Source: Pseudoduganella lurida
GTDB taxonomy: Bacteria; Pseudomonadota; Gammaproteobacteria; Burkholderiales; Burkholderiaceae_D
DNA length: 64,000 nt
Direction of reading: 5' to 3'
NCBI RefSeq assembly: GCF_007830455.1
Contig: NZ_VLLB01000006.1
Span: 62,001-126,000 of the forward strand
A program made the translations under genes and the position numbers. The notes under the pieces were generated by a model. That model was given only the letters and a program-made list of their open reading frames with translations. It was not told the DNA's origin and ran no database searches. This document shows, piece after piece, positions 1-8,088 of this stretch. The first letter of the stretch is position 1. Each line of letters opens with the position of its first letter.

Positions 1-1604
1 CTGTAGGCGCCGTCCGGGCGGGCCTGCTTGCCGCCGATGTACAGCTTGGCGGTACGGTCGATGGCGAACGGATCGCCCGACGGCGCGGCGCCCTTCGCAG
101 CCGCTTTCACGACTGCCGGCAGCGCCGGACGGGCATCCTCGCTCACCGGCACCAGGTATTCGACCAGGCCTTCGCGGCCCCCTTCGCGGCCATAGCCCGA
201 TTCCTTGTAGCCACCGAAGCCAACCGCCGCATCGAACTGGTTCGCCGTGTTGATCCACACGACGCCGGCCTTGATCTGCGGCGCCACGTCCAGCGCCAGG
301 CTGATGTTCTCGGACCACACGCACGCGGCCAGGCCGTACACGGTGTTGTTCGCCAGCTGGACCGCTTCGGCAGGGGTACGGAAGCTCATCGCCACCAGCA
401 CCGGGCCGAAGATCTCGGCCTGCGCGACGGCGGCGGACGTCGAGGCGCCCATGATCAGCGTCGGCGGGAACCATGAACCGTCGGCCGGCAGTTCGCAGGC
501 GGCCGGCTGGTAGATCTCGCAGCCTTCGGCACGCGCCGCTTCGACGAGGCCGTGGATGCGCTGGCGCTGGATCGGATCGACCAGCGCGCCGATGTCCATC
601 GACTTGTCGAGCGGCGAGCCGAGACGCAGGTTGTCCATGCGCGTCTTGAGCTTCTTCAGGAAGCGCTCTTCGACGGACTCCTGCACCAGCAGGCGCGAAC
701 CGGCACAGCACACCTGGCCCTGGTTGAACCAGATCGAATCGACCAGGCCTTCGATGGCCGCATCGATGTCGGCATCCTCGAACACGATGTACGGCGACTT
801 GCCGCCCAGTTCCAGCGACAGCTTCTTGCCGGTGCCGGCGGTGGCCTGGCGGATCAGGCGGCCCACTTCCGTCGAGCCGGTGAACGCCAGCTTGTCGATG
901 CCGGGATGGTTGACGATCGCCTCGCCGGTGCGGCCATCGCCGGTGACGATGTTGACGACACCGGCCGGCACGCCGGCCTGCACGCAGATCTCGGCAAACA
1001 GCAAGGCGGTCAGCGGCGTGAACTCGGCCGGCTTGAAGACGACCGTATTACCGGCGGCCAGCGCCGGCGCGATCTTCCAGGACAGCATCAGCAGCGGGAA
1101 ATTCCACGGCACGATCTGGCCGACGACGCCGACCGGACGGTGGTTCGGGAACTCTTCGTCCAGCAGCTGTGCCCAGCCGGCGTGGTGATAGAAGTGACGC
1201 GCCACCAGCGGCAGGTCGGCATCGCGCGTTTCGCGGATCGTCTTGCCGTTATCGAGCGTCTCCAGCACGGCGAACAGGCGCGCGTGCTTCTGCATCAGGC
1301 GCGCGATCGCGTACAGGATCCTGGCGCGGCCATGGCCACCCAGCGCGGCCCATGCCGGCTGCGCGCGACGCGCGGCGCTCACGGCGCGGTCGACATCGTC
1401 GCTTGTGGCTTGCGTCAGTTCGGCCAGCGGCTTGCCGTCGGCCGGATTGGTGGACGCGAACAGCTCGCCGGCATCGGTCCAGGCGTTGTCGATGAACAGG
1501 CCGAACGTCCGGCCGCGCCCTTCCAGCCACGCTTGTGCTTCTTTCTGGCTTTCTGGAGCGGGGCCGTATTCCATGGTGTTCAAAATCTCGTTAATGGTTG
1601 GCAT
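1..1604 (-). CDS. Tandem-domain aldehyde dehydrogenase (3' end outside window)
   Basis: NAD(P)-dependent aldehyde dehydrogenase. The first ~480 residues are a full ALDH domain: PWNFPLLM near the cofactor site, the general-base region LELGGKSPYIVF, and the nucleophile in GQVCCAG (Cys299). After a linker rich in Ala and Pro, the motif KLYIGGKQARPDG looks like the start of a second ALDH-type domain, which runs off the window; the total would be about 800 residues. The start is the ATG giving MPTINEIL. It is the last visible gene of the punA-deoB-deoC operon, only 7 bases after deoC. The obvious role, inferred from context, is oxidation of the acetaldehyde released by DeoC. The fate of the second domain cannot be judged here. 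Confidence 0.9.
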   Translation of the reverse strand, partial: MPTINEILNTMEYGPAPESQKEAQAWLEGRGRTFGLFIDNAWTDAGELFASTNPADGKPLAELTQATSDDVDRAVSAARRAQPAWAALGGHGRARILYAIARLMQKHARLFAVLETLDNGKTIRETRDADLPLVARHFYHHAGWAQLLDEEFPNHRPVGVVGQIVPWNFPLLMLSWKIAPALAAGNTVVFKPAEFTPLTALLFAEICVQAGVPAGVVNIVTGDGRTGEAIVNHPGIDKLAFTGSTEVGRLIRQATAGTGKKLSLELGGKSPYIVFEDADIDAAIEGLVDSIWFNQGQVCCAGSRLLVQESVEERFLKKLKTRMDNLRLGSPLDKSMDIGALVDPIQRQRIHGLVEAARAEGCEIYQPAACELPADGSWFPPTLIMGASTSAAVAQAEIFGPVLVAMSFRTPAEAVQLANNTVYGLAACVWSENISLALDVAPQIKAGVVWINTANQFDAAVGFGGYKESGYGREGGREGLVEYLVPVSEDARPALPAVVKAAAKGAAPSGDPFAIDRTAKLYIGGKQARPDGAY

Positions 1605-1611
1605 AGGGTTC

Positions 1612-2574
1612 TCAAGGTTGCGCGTGGCGGTGGGCGGCCGAATAATTGCCGGTCACATGGTGTTCCAGCTGGCGCTCGATGTCGGTCAGCAGGCTGGATG
1701 CACCGATGCGGAACAGGTGCGGCTCCAGCCACTCGTTGCCCAGCTCCTCCTTCATCACCGTCATGTACTGCAGCGCGGCCTTGGCCGTGCCCACGCCGCC
1801 GGCCGGCTTGTAGCCGATCTGGAAACCGGTGCGCTCGTGGTATTCGCGGATCGCGCGCACCATCACGAGGGACACGGGAATCGTGGCATTCACGCCCTCT
1901 TTACCGGTGGACGTCTTGATGAAGTCCGCGCCGGCCATCATGCAGACCCACGACGCCTTCGCCACGTTTTCCAGCGTGACCAGGTCGCCCGTGGCGAGGA
2001 TCGCCTTCACGTGCGCGTCGCCGCAGGCCTGGCGGTAGGCCACCATCTCGTCGTACAGCGCCTGCCAGTTCCCCGTCAGCACGTGCTGGCGGGTGATGAC
2101 GATGTCGATCTCCTGCGCGCCATCGGCCACCGACAGTTCGATCTCGCGCACCTTCGTTTCCATGCTCGTCAGGCCGGCCGGGAAGCCGGTCGACACGGCA
2201 GCGATGGGCAGGCGGCCCTGCAGCACCTTGTCGGCGTGGCGGATCATCTCGTGGTAGACGCAGACGGCGCCCGTTTTCAGGTTGCGGTCCTGCAGGCCCA
2301 GTGCCTCGACCAGGTCCGTGCGCAGCGGGCGCATCGCCTTCATGCACAGGCGCTCGACGCGGCCCGGCGTATCGTCGCCGGCCAGGGTCGTCAGGTCGAT
2401 CAGCTCGATGGCTTTCACCAGCCAGGCGGCCTGGTATTCCTTCTTCACCGTGCGGCGGTTGGCCAGCGAGGCGGCGCGGCGTTCGGCGGCGGACTTGTTG
2501 ACGTGGATGTGGTTCAGCCAGCCCAGGTCGAGGTCGATGGCTTCGTTGCGCTTGAAGTCTGCGGGGATACTCAT
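1612..2574 (-). CDS. deoC: Deoxyribose-phosphate aldolase
   Basis: Class I aldolase that cleaves 2-deoxyribose-5-phosphate to glyceraldehyde-3-phosphate and acetaldehyde in the cytosol. The Schiff-base lysine lies in FIKTSTGKEGVNAT (Lys220) and the second active-site lysine in GYKPAGGVGTA (Lys256); Asp157 is in EIDIVI. At 320 residues it is longer than the ~260-residue E. coli enzyme, mainly through an N-terminal extension of about 50 residues and a tail with several histidines. The start codon overlaps the deoB stop as ATGA, so the two are probably translationally coupled. Next to an aldehyde dehydrogenase it forms the classic deoxynucleoside sugar-degradation pair. Confidence 0.96.
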   Translation of the reverse strand: MSIPADFKRNEAIDLDLGWLNHIHVNKSAAERRAASLANRRTVKKEYQAAWLVKAIELIDLTTLAGDDTPGRVERLCMKAMRPLRTDLVEALGLQDRNLKTGAVCVYHEMIRHADKVLQGRLPIAAVSTGFPAGLTSMETKVREIELSVADGAQEIDIVITRQHVLTGNWQALYDEMVAYRQACGDAHVKAILATGDLVTLENVAKASWVCMMAGADFIKTSTGKEGVNATIPVSLVMVRAIREYHERTGFQIGYKPAGGVGTAKAALQYMTVMKEELGNEWLEPHLFRIGASSLLTDIERQLEHHVTGNYSAAHRHAQP

Positions 2575-3764
2575 AACAGGTTGGTTCCGTTCGAAAGGGG
2601 TGGCACGCCGAGGTGGTGCGCGATGGTCTGGCCGATGTCGGAGAACGTCTCCGAGATGCCCAGCTCGCGGGCCTTCACGCGCGGGCCGAAGAAGATCATC
2701 GGGATGTGCTCGCGGGTGTGGTCCGAACCGGGCGACGTGGGGTCGCAGCCATGGTCGGCGGTGATCACCACCAGGTCGTCGTCGCGCAGGCGGGCGATGA
2801 ATTCGGGCAGGCGCGCATCCAGTTCGTGCAGGGCCTGCGAGTAGCCGGCCACGTCGCGGCGATGGCCGAAGTGCATGTCGAAGTCGACGAAGTTCACGAA
2901 CGTCAGCGACTTGTCGCCCGCCTCCTTTTCCACTTCCAGCAGGCGGTCGAACAGCGCCATGTTGTCCGGCCCTTTCACCACGCGCGACACGCCCTGGCCC
3001 GCATAGATATCGCTGATCTTGCCGAGGGCGATGACTTCGCCGCCGGCATCCTTCACGTGGTCCAGCAGGGTCGGCGCCGAGGGCGGCACGGCGTAGTCGT
3101 GGCGGTTCGCGGTGCGCTTGTAGTTGCCGTCGCTGCCCAGGAAAGGACGGGCGATCACGCGGCCGATGTTGTACGGTTTTACGAGCTCGTAGGCTTTCTC
3201 GCACATGTCGAACAGGCGATCGAGGCCGAAGGCTTCCTCGTGCGCGGCGATCTGCAGCACGGAGTCGGCCGAGGTGTACAGGATCGGCTGGCCGGTCGCG
3301 ACGCTTTCGTCACCCAGCTCGGTGATGATCGTGGTGCCGGACGCGTGGCAGTTGCCCAGGAAGCCCGGCACGCCGGTCAGTTCCTGCAGCTTGTCCGTCA
3401 GCTCCTTCGGGAAGGTCGGCACCGTCTTCGGGAAGTAGCCCCAGTCGAACAGCACCGGCACGCCGGCGATTTCCCAGTGGCCGCTCTGCGTGTCCTTGCC
3501 GGTCGACTGTTCGCGCGCCGCGCCCCAGGCACCGGTAAAACCTTCGCGCTGGCCGAAGCCGGCCGCCCACTGGCCGCTGGCCGCGTGGGCCGCAGCGCCC
3601 AGGCCCAGGCTTTCCAGCGCGGGCAGCGCCATCGGCTTGCCGCTGTCGGCGGCCCACTTGGCGATGTTCCCGAAGGTGTTGGTGGCGGCGTCGCCGTACT
3701 TGCCGGCATCCGGCGTGGCGCCGAGGCCGAACGAATCGAGCAGGAGGATGAATGCGCGTGACAT
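2571..3764 (-). CDS. deoB: Phosphopentomutase
   Basis: Interconverts (deoxy)ribose-1-phosphate, released by nucleoside phosphorylases, and the 5-phosphate. It belongs to the alkaline-phosphatase superfamily and needs Mn2+. Metal-site motifs are visible at the N-terminus (LLLDSFGLGATPDAG, Asp10) and C-terminus (ITADHGCDPTSPGSDHTREH). The length, 397 residues, is normal for the family. I chose the ATG giving MSRAFILL because it begins directly at the first beta strand; an in-frame upstream extension has no family support. It lies 45 bases after the purine nucleoside phosphorylase gene and overlaps deoC by 4 bases, so all act in one operon. Confidence 0.97.
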   Translation of the reverse strand: MSRAFILLLDSFGLGATPDAGKYGDAATNTFGNIAKWAADSGKPMALPALESLGLGAAAHAASGQWAAGFGQREGFTGAWGAAREQSTGKDTQSGHWEIAGVPVLFDWGYFPKTVPTFPKELTDKLQELTGVPGFLGNCHASGTTIITELGDESVATGQPILYTSADSVLQIAAHEEAFGLDRLFDMCEKAYELVKPYNIGRVIARPFLGSDGNYKRTANRHDYAVPPSAPTLLDHVKDAGGEVIALGKISDIYAGQGVSRVVKGPDNMALFDRLLEVEKEAGDKSLTFVNFVDFDMHFGHRRDVAGYSQALHELDARLPEFIARLRDDDLVVITADHGCDPTSPGSDHTREHIPMIFFGPRVKARELGISETFSDIGQTIAHHLGVPPLSNGTNLL

Positions 3765-3809
3765 GATGGTCCGTAAAAGTTCAAGGGCGGCCAAGGCCGC
3801 CCGTCATTG

Positions 3810-4652
3810 CTAGTTCTTCGCGATGTTCTCGAAGTACGCGTGGATCAGTTTCACCAGGCTTTCCGCGCCGATGGCCGCGTATTTCAGCGTCTGCTCGTGC
3901 GACAGGGGGAACGGCGACAGGCCTTCGGCCAGGTTGGTGATCACGGACACGCCCACGACCTTCAGGCCGCAGTGACGTGCCGGCACCACTTCCGGCACCA
4001 CGGACATGCCCACGACATCGGCACCCAGGCGGCCGAACGCGCGGATCTCGGCGGGCGTTTCGAAGTTCGGGCCGGCGTAGGCGATGTACACGCCTTCGTG
4101 CAGCGTGATGTTCTGGGCCGCGGCGGTGTCCTGCAGGAGTTTGCGCAGGTCCGCGTCATACGCGTTGGCCATGCTGAAGAAACGGGGGCCGAAGCGCTCG
4201 TCGTTCGGGCCGATCATCGGCGTGCCGGGCAGGAAGTTGATATGGTCGCTCAGCGCCACCAGCGAACCGGCATCGACTTCCGGCCGCAGGGAGCCGGCCG
4301 CGTTGGTCACGAACAGGAATTCGCAGCCCAGCAGCTTCAGCGTGCGCACCGCGCTCGTCATCACGCCCAGGCCGTAACCCTCGTAGAAGTGGCCGCGGCC
4401 CTTCAGGCAGACGACCGGCACACCGGCCAGCGTGCCCACCACCATCTGGCCGGCGTGGCCGTGCACGGTGCTGATCGGGAAGCCCGGCAGCTCGTCGAAG
4501 CCGATCGCGACCGAGTCCGTCATCTGTTCGGCCAGCACGCCGAGGCCGGAGCCGAGGATCAGTGCGGCGCGCGGCGCGAAGTCTGCGCCAAGCGCGGCCG
4601 ACATGCGCGCACGCACGATGGCGGCGGCCTGGAAGGGGGAATTATTCGACAT
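3810..4652 (-). CDS. punA: Purine nucleoside phosphorylase (PNP / xanthosine phosphorylase family)
   Basis: Phosphorolysis of purine (deoxy)nucleosides to free base plus (deoxy)ribose-1-phosphate. The 280-residue protein has the trimeric PNP-family signatures: GSGLGVLAEQM at the phosphate site, HGHAGQMVVG, KGRGHFYEGYG, the GPNFETPAEIRAF segment, and VSVITNLAEG, whose Asn is the usual base-contacting residue. Start chosen at MSNNSPF; reading upstream enters the promoter region. It is the first gene of the punA-deoB-deoC-aldehyde dehydrogenase operon and is transcribed away from the pseudouridine operon. Family resemblance is closest to the XapA/PunA group, so inosine, guanosine and xanthosine are likely substrates; the exact preference cannot be read from sequence. 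Confidence 0.93.
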   Translation of the reverse strand: MSNNSPFQAAAIVRARMSAALGADFAPRAALILGSGLGVLAEQMTDSVAIGFDELPGFPISTVHGHAGQMVVGTLAGVPVVCLKGRGHFYEGYGLGVMTSAVRTLKLLGCEFLFVTNAAGSLRPEVDAGSLVALSDHINFLPGTPMIGPNDERFGPRFFSMANAYDADLRKLLQDTAAAQNITLHEGVYIAYAGPNFETPAEIRAFGRLGADVVGMSVVPEVVPARHCGLKVVGVSVITNLAEGLSPFPLSHEQTLKYAAIGAESLVKLIHAYFENIAKN

Positions 4653-4780
4653 TGGGTTCTCTCTGGTTGGAATCGCGATGGCGGCGCCACGGAGGTGCAC
4701 GCACTTTATTCGGGCGCACCGATGGCAGGCGACACTATGCACCATGCGCTATATGTATGACAAATACCATTTAACTTGGC

Positions 4781-4805
4781 TATTTATATTCGGGAAATAT
4801 AAATA
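4781..4805. promoter_or_regulatory. Perfect inverted repeat, candidate operator
   Basis: Two 10-base arms, TATTTATATT and AATATAAATA, match perfectly around a 5-base spacer, in the only AT-rich stretch between the divergent punA and psuK operons. It lies 41 bases upstream of the psuK -35 box and about 130 bases upstream of punA. The symmetry suggests a dimeric regulator, possibly the adjacent LysR protein or the HTH part of the kinase, controlling both directions. That assignment is inference. Confidence 0.5.
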
Positions 4806-4845
4806 AAGACGTATTATAACGAATCCCGGTGCCCAACTCATCCAT

Positions 4846-4874
4846 TTGACACGCAATGGACAACTGTTTAGCAT
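4846..4874 (+). promoter_or_regulatory. Sigma70-type promoter for psuK-psuG-lysR
   Basis: A perfect TTGACA -35 box is followed after 17 bases by TAGCAT as the -10 box. The start point would be near 4881, giving a leader of about 34 bases. No strong Shine-Dalgarno sequence precedes the psuK ATG. Confidence 0.6.
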
Positions 4875-4914
4875 GCAAGACAAAAGTTAGAATGCCTCGC
4901 TACTGACTCTCCCC

Positions 4915-6012
4915 ATGAGCAAGAAAGAACAGCTGTACCAACTGATCCGGTCCAACCCGTTCATCTCGCAGCAGGAGATGGCGGATGCGCTCGGCCTGTC
5001 CCGGTCCGCCGTGGCGGGTCATGTGGCCAGCCTGATCCGCGAGCGCCGGTTGATGGGGCGCGCCTATGTGCTGACCGAAGAGCGCACGGTGCTGTGCATC
5101 GGCGCCGCGAACCTGGACCGCAAGCTGCGCACGCTGCAGCCGCTGCGCATGGGCACCTCGAATCCGGCCGGCGCCGAGGAAACCTATGGCGGCGTGGCCC
5201 GCAATATCGCCGAGAACCTGGCGCGGCTGGGCAGCACCTGCGCCCTGCTGACGGCGGTCGGCGACGACGCCGCCGGCCACGCGCTGCTGGGCCACGCGCA
5301 GGCCAGCGGCATCGACACGACAGGCACGCTGACACTTGCCGGCGCCGCGACCGGCACTTATACGGCGGTGCTCGATGCCGGTGGCGAAATGGTCGTGGCG
5401 CTGGCCGACATGGCGATCTGCGAGCAGCTCACGCCCGAGTACCTGGCCGGCCGCCAGCAGCGCCGCCACGGCGCCGCGCTGGTGGTGGCGGACCTGAACC
5501 TGCCGCACGACAGCGTGGCCCTGCTGCTGGCCGATGCCGCGCGCGAGGCCACGCCGCTGGTGCTGGTGGCCGTGTCGCAGCCGAAGATGGCGCGCCTGCC
5601 GCGCAGCCTGGCTGGCCTGCGCCTGCTGATCCTGAACCACGGCGAACTGGAAACCCGCGCCGGCCGCGCACTGCCCAACCAGGCCGCCATCCGCGATGCC
5701 TGCCGCGCGCTGCAGGCCGAGGGCGCGCAGGACGTGATCGTGACGGCCGGCGCCGCCGGCGTCCACCACACGGCCGGCGACGAGCTGCACTGGCTGCCCG
5801 CTCATGAGGTGAGCGTGGTCGATGTCACCGGCGCCGGCGACGCCTTTTCGGCGGCCGTGTGCTGGTCGCTGGCCCAGGGCGATACCGATCTCGCTCACGC
5901 CTGCGCACGCGGCCTGCAGGCCGCCGCCCTCACGCTGCAAAGCCCGCACACCGTCTCACCAGAACTGACTGCCGGCCTGTTCGGCCAGGCGTCCTCCACA
6001 GAACAGGAATGA
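4915..6012 (+). CDS. psuK: Pseudouridine kinase with N-terminal winged helix-turn-helix
   Basis: PfkB/ribokinase-family sugar kinase of 365 residues. Residues ~1-60 form a winged HTH (ISQQEMADALGLSRSAVAGH), and residues ~60-360 the kinase, which starts at VLCIGAANLDRK and carries the catalytic GAGD at 306-309. The next gene encodes pseudouridine-5'-phosphate glycosidase and overlaps it by ATGA, so the substrate is very likely pseudouridine, phosphorylated on the 5' position. Kinases with this architecture are known in the YeiC/YeiI group. The HTH suggests the enzyme also regulates transcription, perhaps its own operon; this is inference. Length and start agree with the family; translation begins at the first ATG after the promoter. 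Confidence 0.88.
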   Translation: MSKKEQLYQLIRSNPFISQQEMADALGLSRSAVAGHVASLIRERRLMGRAYVLTEERTVLCIGAANLDRKLRTLQPLRMGTSNPAGAEETYGGVARNIAENLARLGSTCALLTAVGDDAAGHALLGHAQASGIDTTGTLTLAGAATGTYTAVLDAGGEMVVALADMAICEQLTPEYLAGRQQRRHGAALVVADLNLPHDSVALLLADAAREATPLVLVAVSQPKMARLPRSLAGLRLLILNHGELETRAGRALPNQAAIRDACRALQAEGAQDVIVTAGAAGVHHTAGDELHWLPAHEVSVVDVTGAGDAFSAAVCWSLAQGDTDLAHACARGLQAAALTLQSPHTVSPELTAGLFGQASSTEQE

Positions 6013-6935
6013 CCATGCAACGCTACCTCTCCTTCTCGCCCGAAGTGGCCAATGCCCGCACCGCCGGCAAGCCGATCGTCGCGCTCGAATCGACCATCAT
6101 CTCGCACGGCATGCCGTATCCGCAGAACGTGGTGACGGCAAAGGAAGTCGAGCAGATCATCCGCGATGCGGGCGCCGTGCCGGCCACCATCGCCATCATC
6201 GGCGGCAAGATCTGCGTGGGCCTGACGGACGAGCAGCTGGAATTGCTGGGCAATTCGCCGGAAGCGATGAAGGTCAGCCGCCGCGACCTGGCGTATGCGC
6301 TGTCGCAGAACAAGCTGGGCGCCACCACCGTCGCCGCCACGATGATCTGCGCGCAGCTGGCCGGCATTCCCGTGTTCGTCACGGGCGGCATCGGCGGCGT
6401 GCACCGCGGCGCGGAGACGAGCTTCGACATCTCGGCCGACCTGAAGGAACTGGCGCAGACCAATGTCGCCGTCGTCTGCGCGGGCGTGAAGTCGATCCTC
6501 GATATCGGCCTGACGCTGGAATACCTGGAAACGCAGGGCGTGCCGGTGGTCGCCGTCGGCCAGGAAGGCTTCCCCGCCTTCTTCACGCGCCAGAGCGGCT
6601 TCAATGCCGACTTCCGCCTGGACACGGCGACCGAGCAGGCAGCCTTCATCCGCACCAAGTGGGCGCTGGGCCTGGACGGCGGCGTGGTGGTGGCCGCGCC
6701 GGTGCCGGAAGCCGATGCGATGCCGAAGGAGGAGATCGACGCCATCACGCTGCAGGCGCTGCAGCAAGCCGAGGAGCTTGGCGTGATGGGCAAGAAGGTC
6801 ACGCCGTTCCTGCTGGCGCGCATCAAGACGCTGACGGCCGGCCGCAGCCTGGCCACCAATATCGCGCTCGTGAAGAACAATGCCCGCGTGGGCGCGGCGC
6901 TGGCCCGTGCGCTGCTGGAGTTCCCTTCCGCCTGA
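6009..6935 (+). CDS. psuG: Pseudouridine-5'-phosphate glycosidase
   Basis: Breaks the C-C glycosidic bond of pseudouridine 5'-phosphate to uracil and ribose-5-phosphate. The 308-residue protein shows the family hallmarks: VALESTIISHGMPYPQN at the N-terminus, TGGIGGVHRGAETSFD around the metal and phosphate site, and VVCAGVKSILDIG with the Schiff-base lysine. It overlaps the kinase stop by ATGA and is followed 17 bases later by a LysR gene. Pseudouridine comes from tRNA and rRNA breakdown, so the pair extends the neighbouring nucleoside route to modified RNA. A second in-frame ATG two codons on could also serve as start. No PsuT-type transporter is seen in the window. Confidence 0.96.
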   Translation: MTMQRYLSFSPEVANARTAGKPIVALESTIISHGMPYPQNVVTAKEVEQIIRDAGAVPATIAIIGGKICVGLTDEQLELLGNSPEAMKVSRRDLAYALSQNKLGATTVAATMICAQLAGIPVFVTGGIGGVHRGAETSFDISADLKELAQTNVAVVCAGVKSILDIGLTLEYLETQGVPVVAVGQEGFPAFFTRQSGFNADFRLDTATEQAAFIRTKWALGLDGGVVVAAPVPEADAMPKEEIDAITLQALQQAEELGVMGKKVTPFLLARIKTLTAGRSLATNIALVKNNARVGAALARALLEFPSA

Positions 6936-6952
6936 ATCTTCGAGCCGCCATC

Positions 6953-7858
6953 ATGTCGATCGACCTGAAGCAACTGAAGTACTTCCTGGCCGTCGCTGAA
7001 GAAAAGAGCTTCAGCCGCGCCGCCGAACGGCTGCACATCTCGCAGCCGCCGCTGTCGCAGCAGATCATGAAGCTGGAGGCGGAACTGGGCGTGAAGCTGT
7101 TTGCCCGCACCACGCGCAGCTTCGAGCTGACGGTGGCCGGCCGCGCGCTGATGAACGAGGCGGCCGACATGCTGGCGAAGATGCGCATGACGATCGACAC
7201 GGTGCGCCAGATCGACCGCGGCGAAGTGGGCCGGCTGCGCGTGGGCATCGTCGGGTCGGCGATGTGGGGGCCGATCCCCAGCCTGCTGGAGGAATTCCAG
7301 GGCAAGTATCCGAAAGTGACGTGGACCATCCACGAGCTGGGACCCACCGTGCAGTACGAGGCGCTGCGCGCCAAGCAGATCGACGTGGGCTTCTGGCGCG
7401 AGCCGAAGCTCGATGCGGAGGACCTGAAAAGCGACAGCCTGCGCCAGGAACTGTGCTTCCGCGAAAACGTGTGCGTGGCCGTCAACGAGCACCATCCGCT
7501 GGCCAAGCAGGACGCCATCGAACTCGTCGACCTGGCCAACGAACCGATGCTGACGCTGGCGCTCGACAAGTCGGCCTTCCCGCGCTACCTGATCCAATGC
7601 TGCGTCAACGCGGGCTTCCAGCCGACGATCTTCCAGGAAGCCTCCGAACCGCAGACGCTGCTGGCGATGGTGGGCGCGGGACTCGGCGTGACGCTGATGC
7701 CGGAGACGACGAGCCGCATCGGCTGGCCCGGCGTGGTCTTCCTGCCGATCCGCACCAACCCGCCCTCCGCCAACCTCTACATCACCTACACCACGACGGA
7801 CGACGCCCCTGTCGTGCGCGCCTTCCTCAACATCCTGCGGCCGCCCGAGCGGCAGTGA
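6953..7858 (+). CDS. LysR-family transcriptional regulator
   Basis: A 301-residue LysR-type regulator. The N-terminal winged HTH spans about residues 1-65 (QLKYFLAVAEEKSFSRAAER, then LHISQPPLSQQI), and the effector-binding domain covers ~90-295 (LRVGIVGSAMWGPIPSLL at its start). It lies 17 bases after psuG and is probably cotranscribed with it, which is less common than the divergent layout usual for LysR regulators. The candidate targets are its own operon and the divergent punA-deo operon; the effector could be a nucleoside or free base. This is based on position only. Its 3' end faces the first TonB-dependent receptor across a cluster of REP-like palindromes. Confidence 0.93.
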   Translation: MSIDLKQLKYFLAVAEEKSFSRAAERLHISQPPLSQQIMKLEAELGVKLFARTTRSFELTVAGRALMNEAADMLAKMRMTIDTVRQIDRGEVGRLRVGIVGSAMWGPIPSLLEEFQGKYPKVTWTIHELGPTVQYEALRAKQIDVGFWREPKLDAEDLKSDSLRQELCFRENVCVAVNEHHPLAKQDAIELVDLANEPMLTLALDKSAFPRYLIQCCVNAGFQPTIFQEASEPQTLLAMVGAGLGVTLMPETTSRIGWPGVVFLPIRTNPPSANLYITYTTTDDAPVVRAFLNILRPPERQ

Positions 7859-7878
7859 TAGCCAACTACGGCTGAGGT

Positions 7879-7916
7879 CGTGTCCACCATGGGGTCAGAC
7901 CCCGACATAGACACGG
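7879..7916. repeat. REP-like palindrome, GGGGTCAGACCCC type
   Basis: Outer arms CGTGTC/GACACG enclose the core GGGGTCAGACCCC. It is the first of three copies in the convergent junction between the LysR gene and the TonB-dependent receptor. The same unit recurs at 56191-56233. Confidence 0.8.
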
Positions 7917-7943
7917 CCTCGGCAGTTCGGCCCATGCTCAGCC

Positions 7944-7980
7944 TGTGTCCACCTTGGGGTCAACCCCGAAATCAGACACG
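7944..7980. repeat. REP-like palindrome, degenerate core
   Basis: Second copy of the same unit. The outer TGTGTC/GACAC arms are kept, but the core is shortened to GGGGTCAACCCC, so it looks like a decayed member of the family. Confidence 0.7.
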
Positions 7981-8037
7981 AACTCAGCCTTTGCATGAAC
8001 GCAGGCATCCAGATCCACGAACAAATAAAGATGAGGC

Positions 8038-8074
8038 CGTGTCCATGTCGGGGTCAGACCCCAAGGTGGACACG
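8038..8074. repeat. REP-like palindrome, GGGGTCAGACCCC type
   Basis: Third copy, with arms CGTGTCCA/TGGACACG and core GGGGTCAGACCCC. It is inverted relative to the first copy, as judged by its flanking arms. It sits 14 bases from the receptor stop codon and may mark the mRNA 3' end. Confidence 0.8.
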
Positions 8075-8088
8075 AACTGGGCAGTAGC

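Noticed and set aside
3807..4760. Open frame on the plus strand opposite punA
   Set aside because: A complement-strand frame with no domain; the minus-strand PNP is complete with all motifs.
7879..8074. CRISPR-like array
   Set aside because: Only three palindromic units with unequal spacing, variable cores and no leader or cas genes; they match dispersed REP-like elements seen elsewhere in the window.
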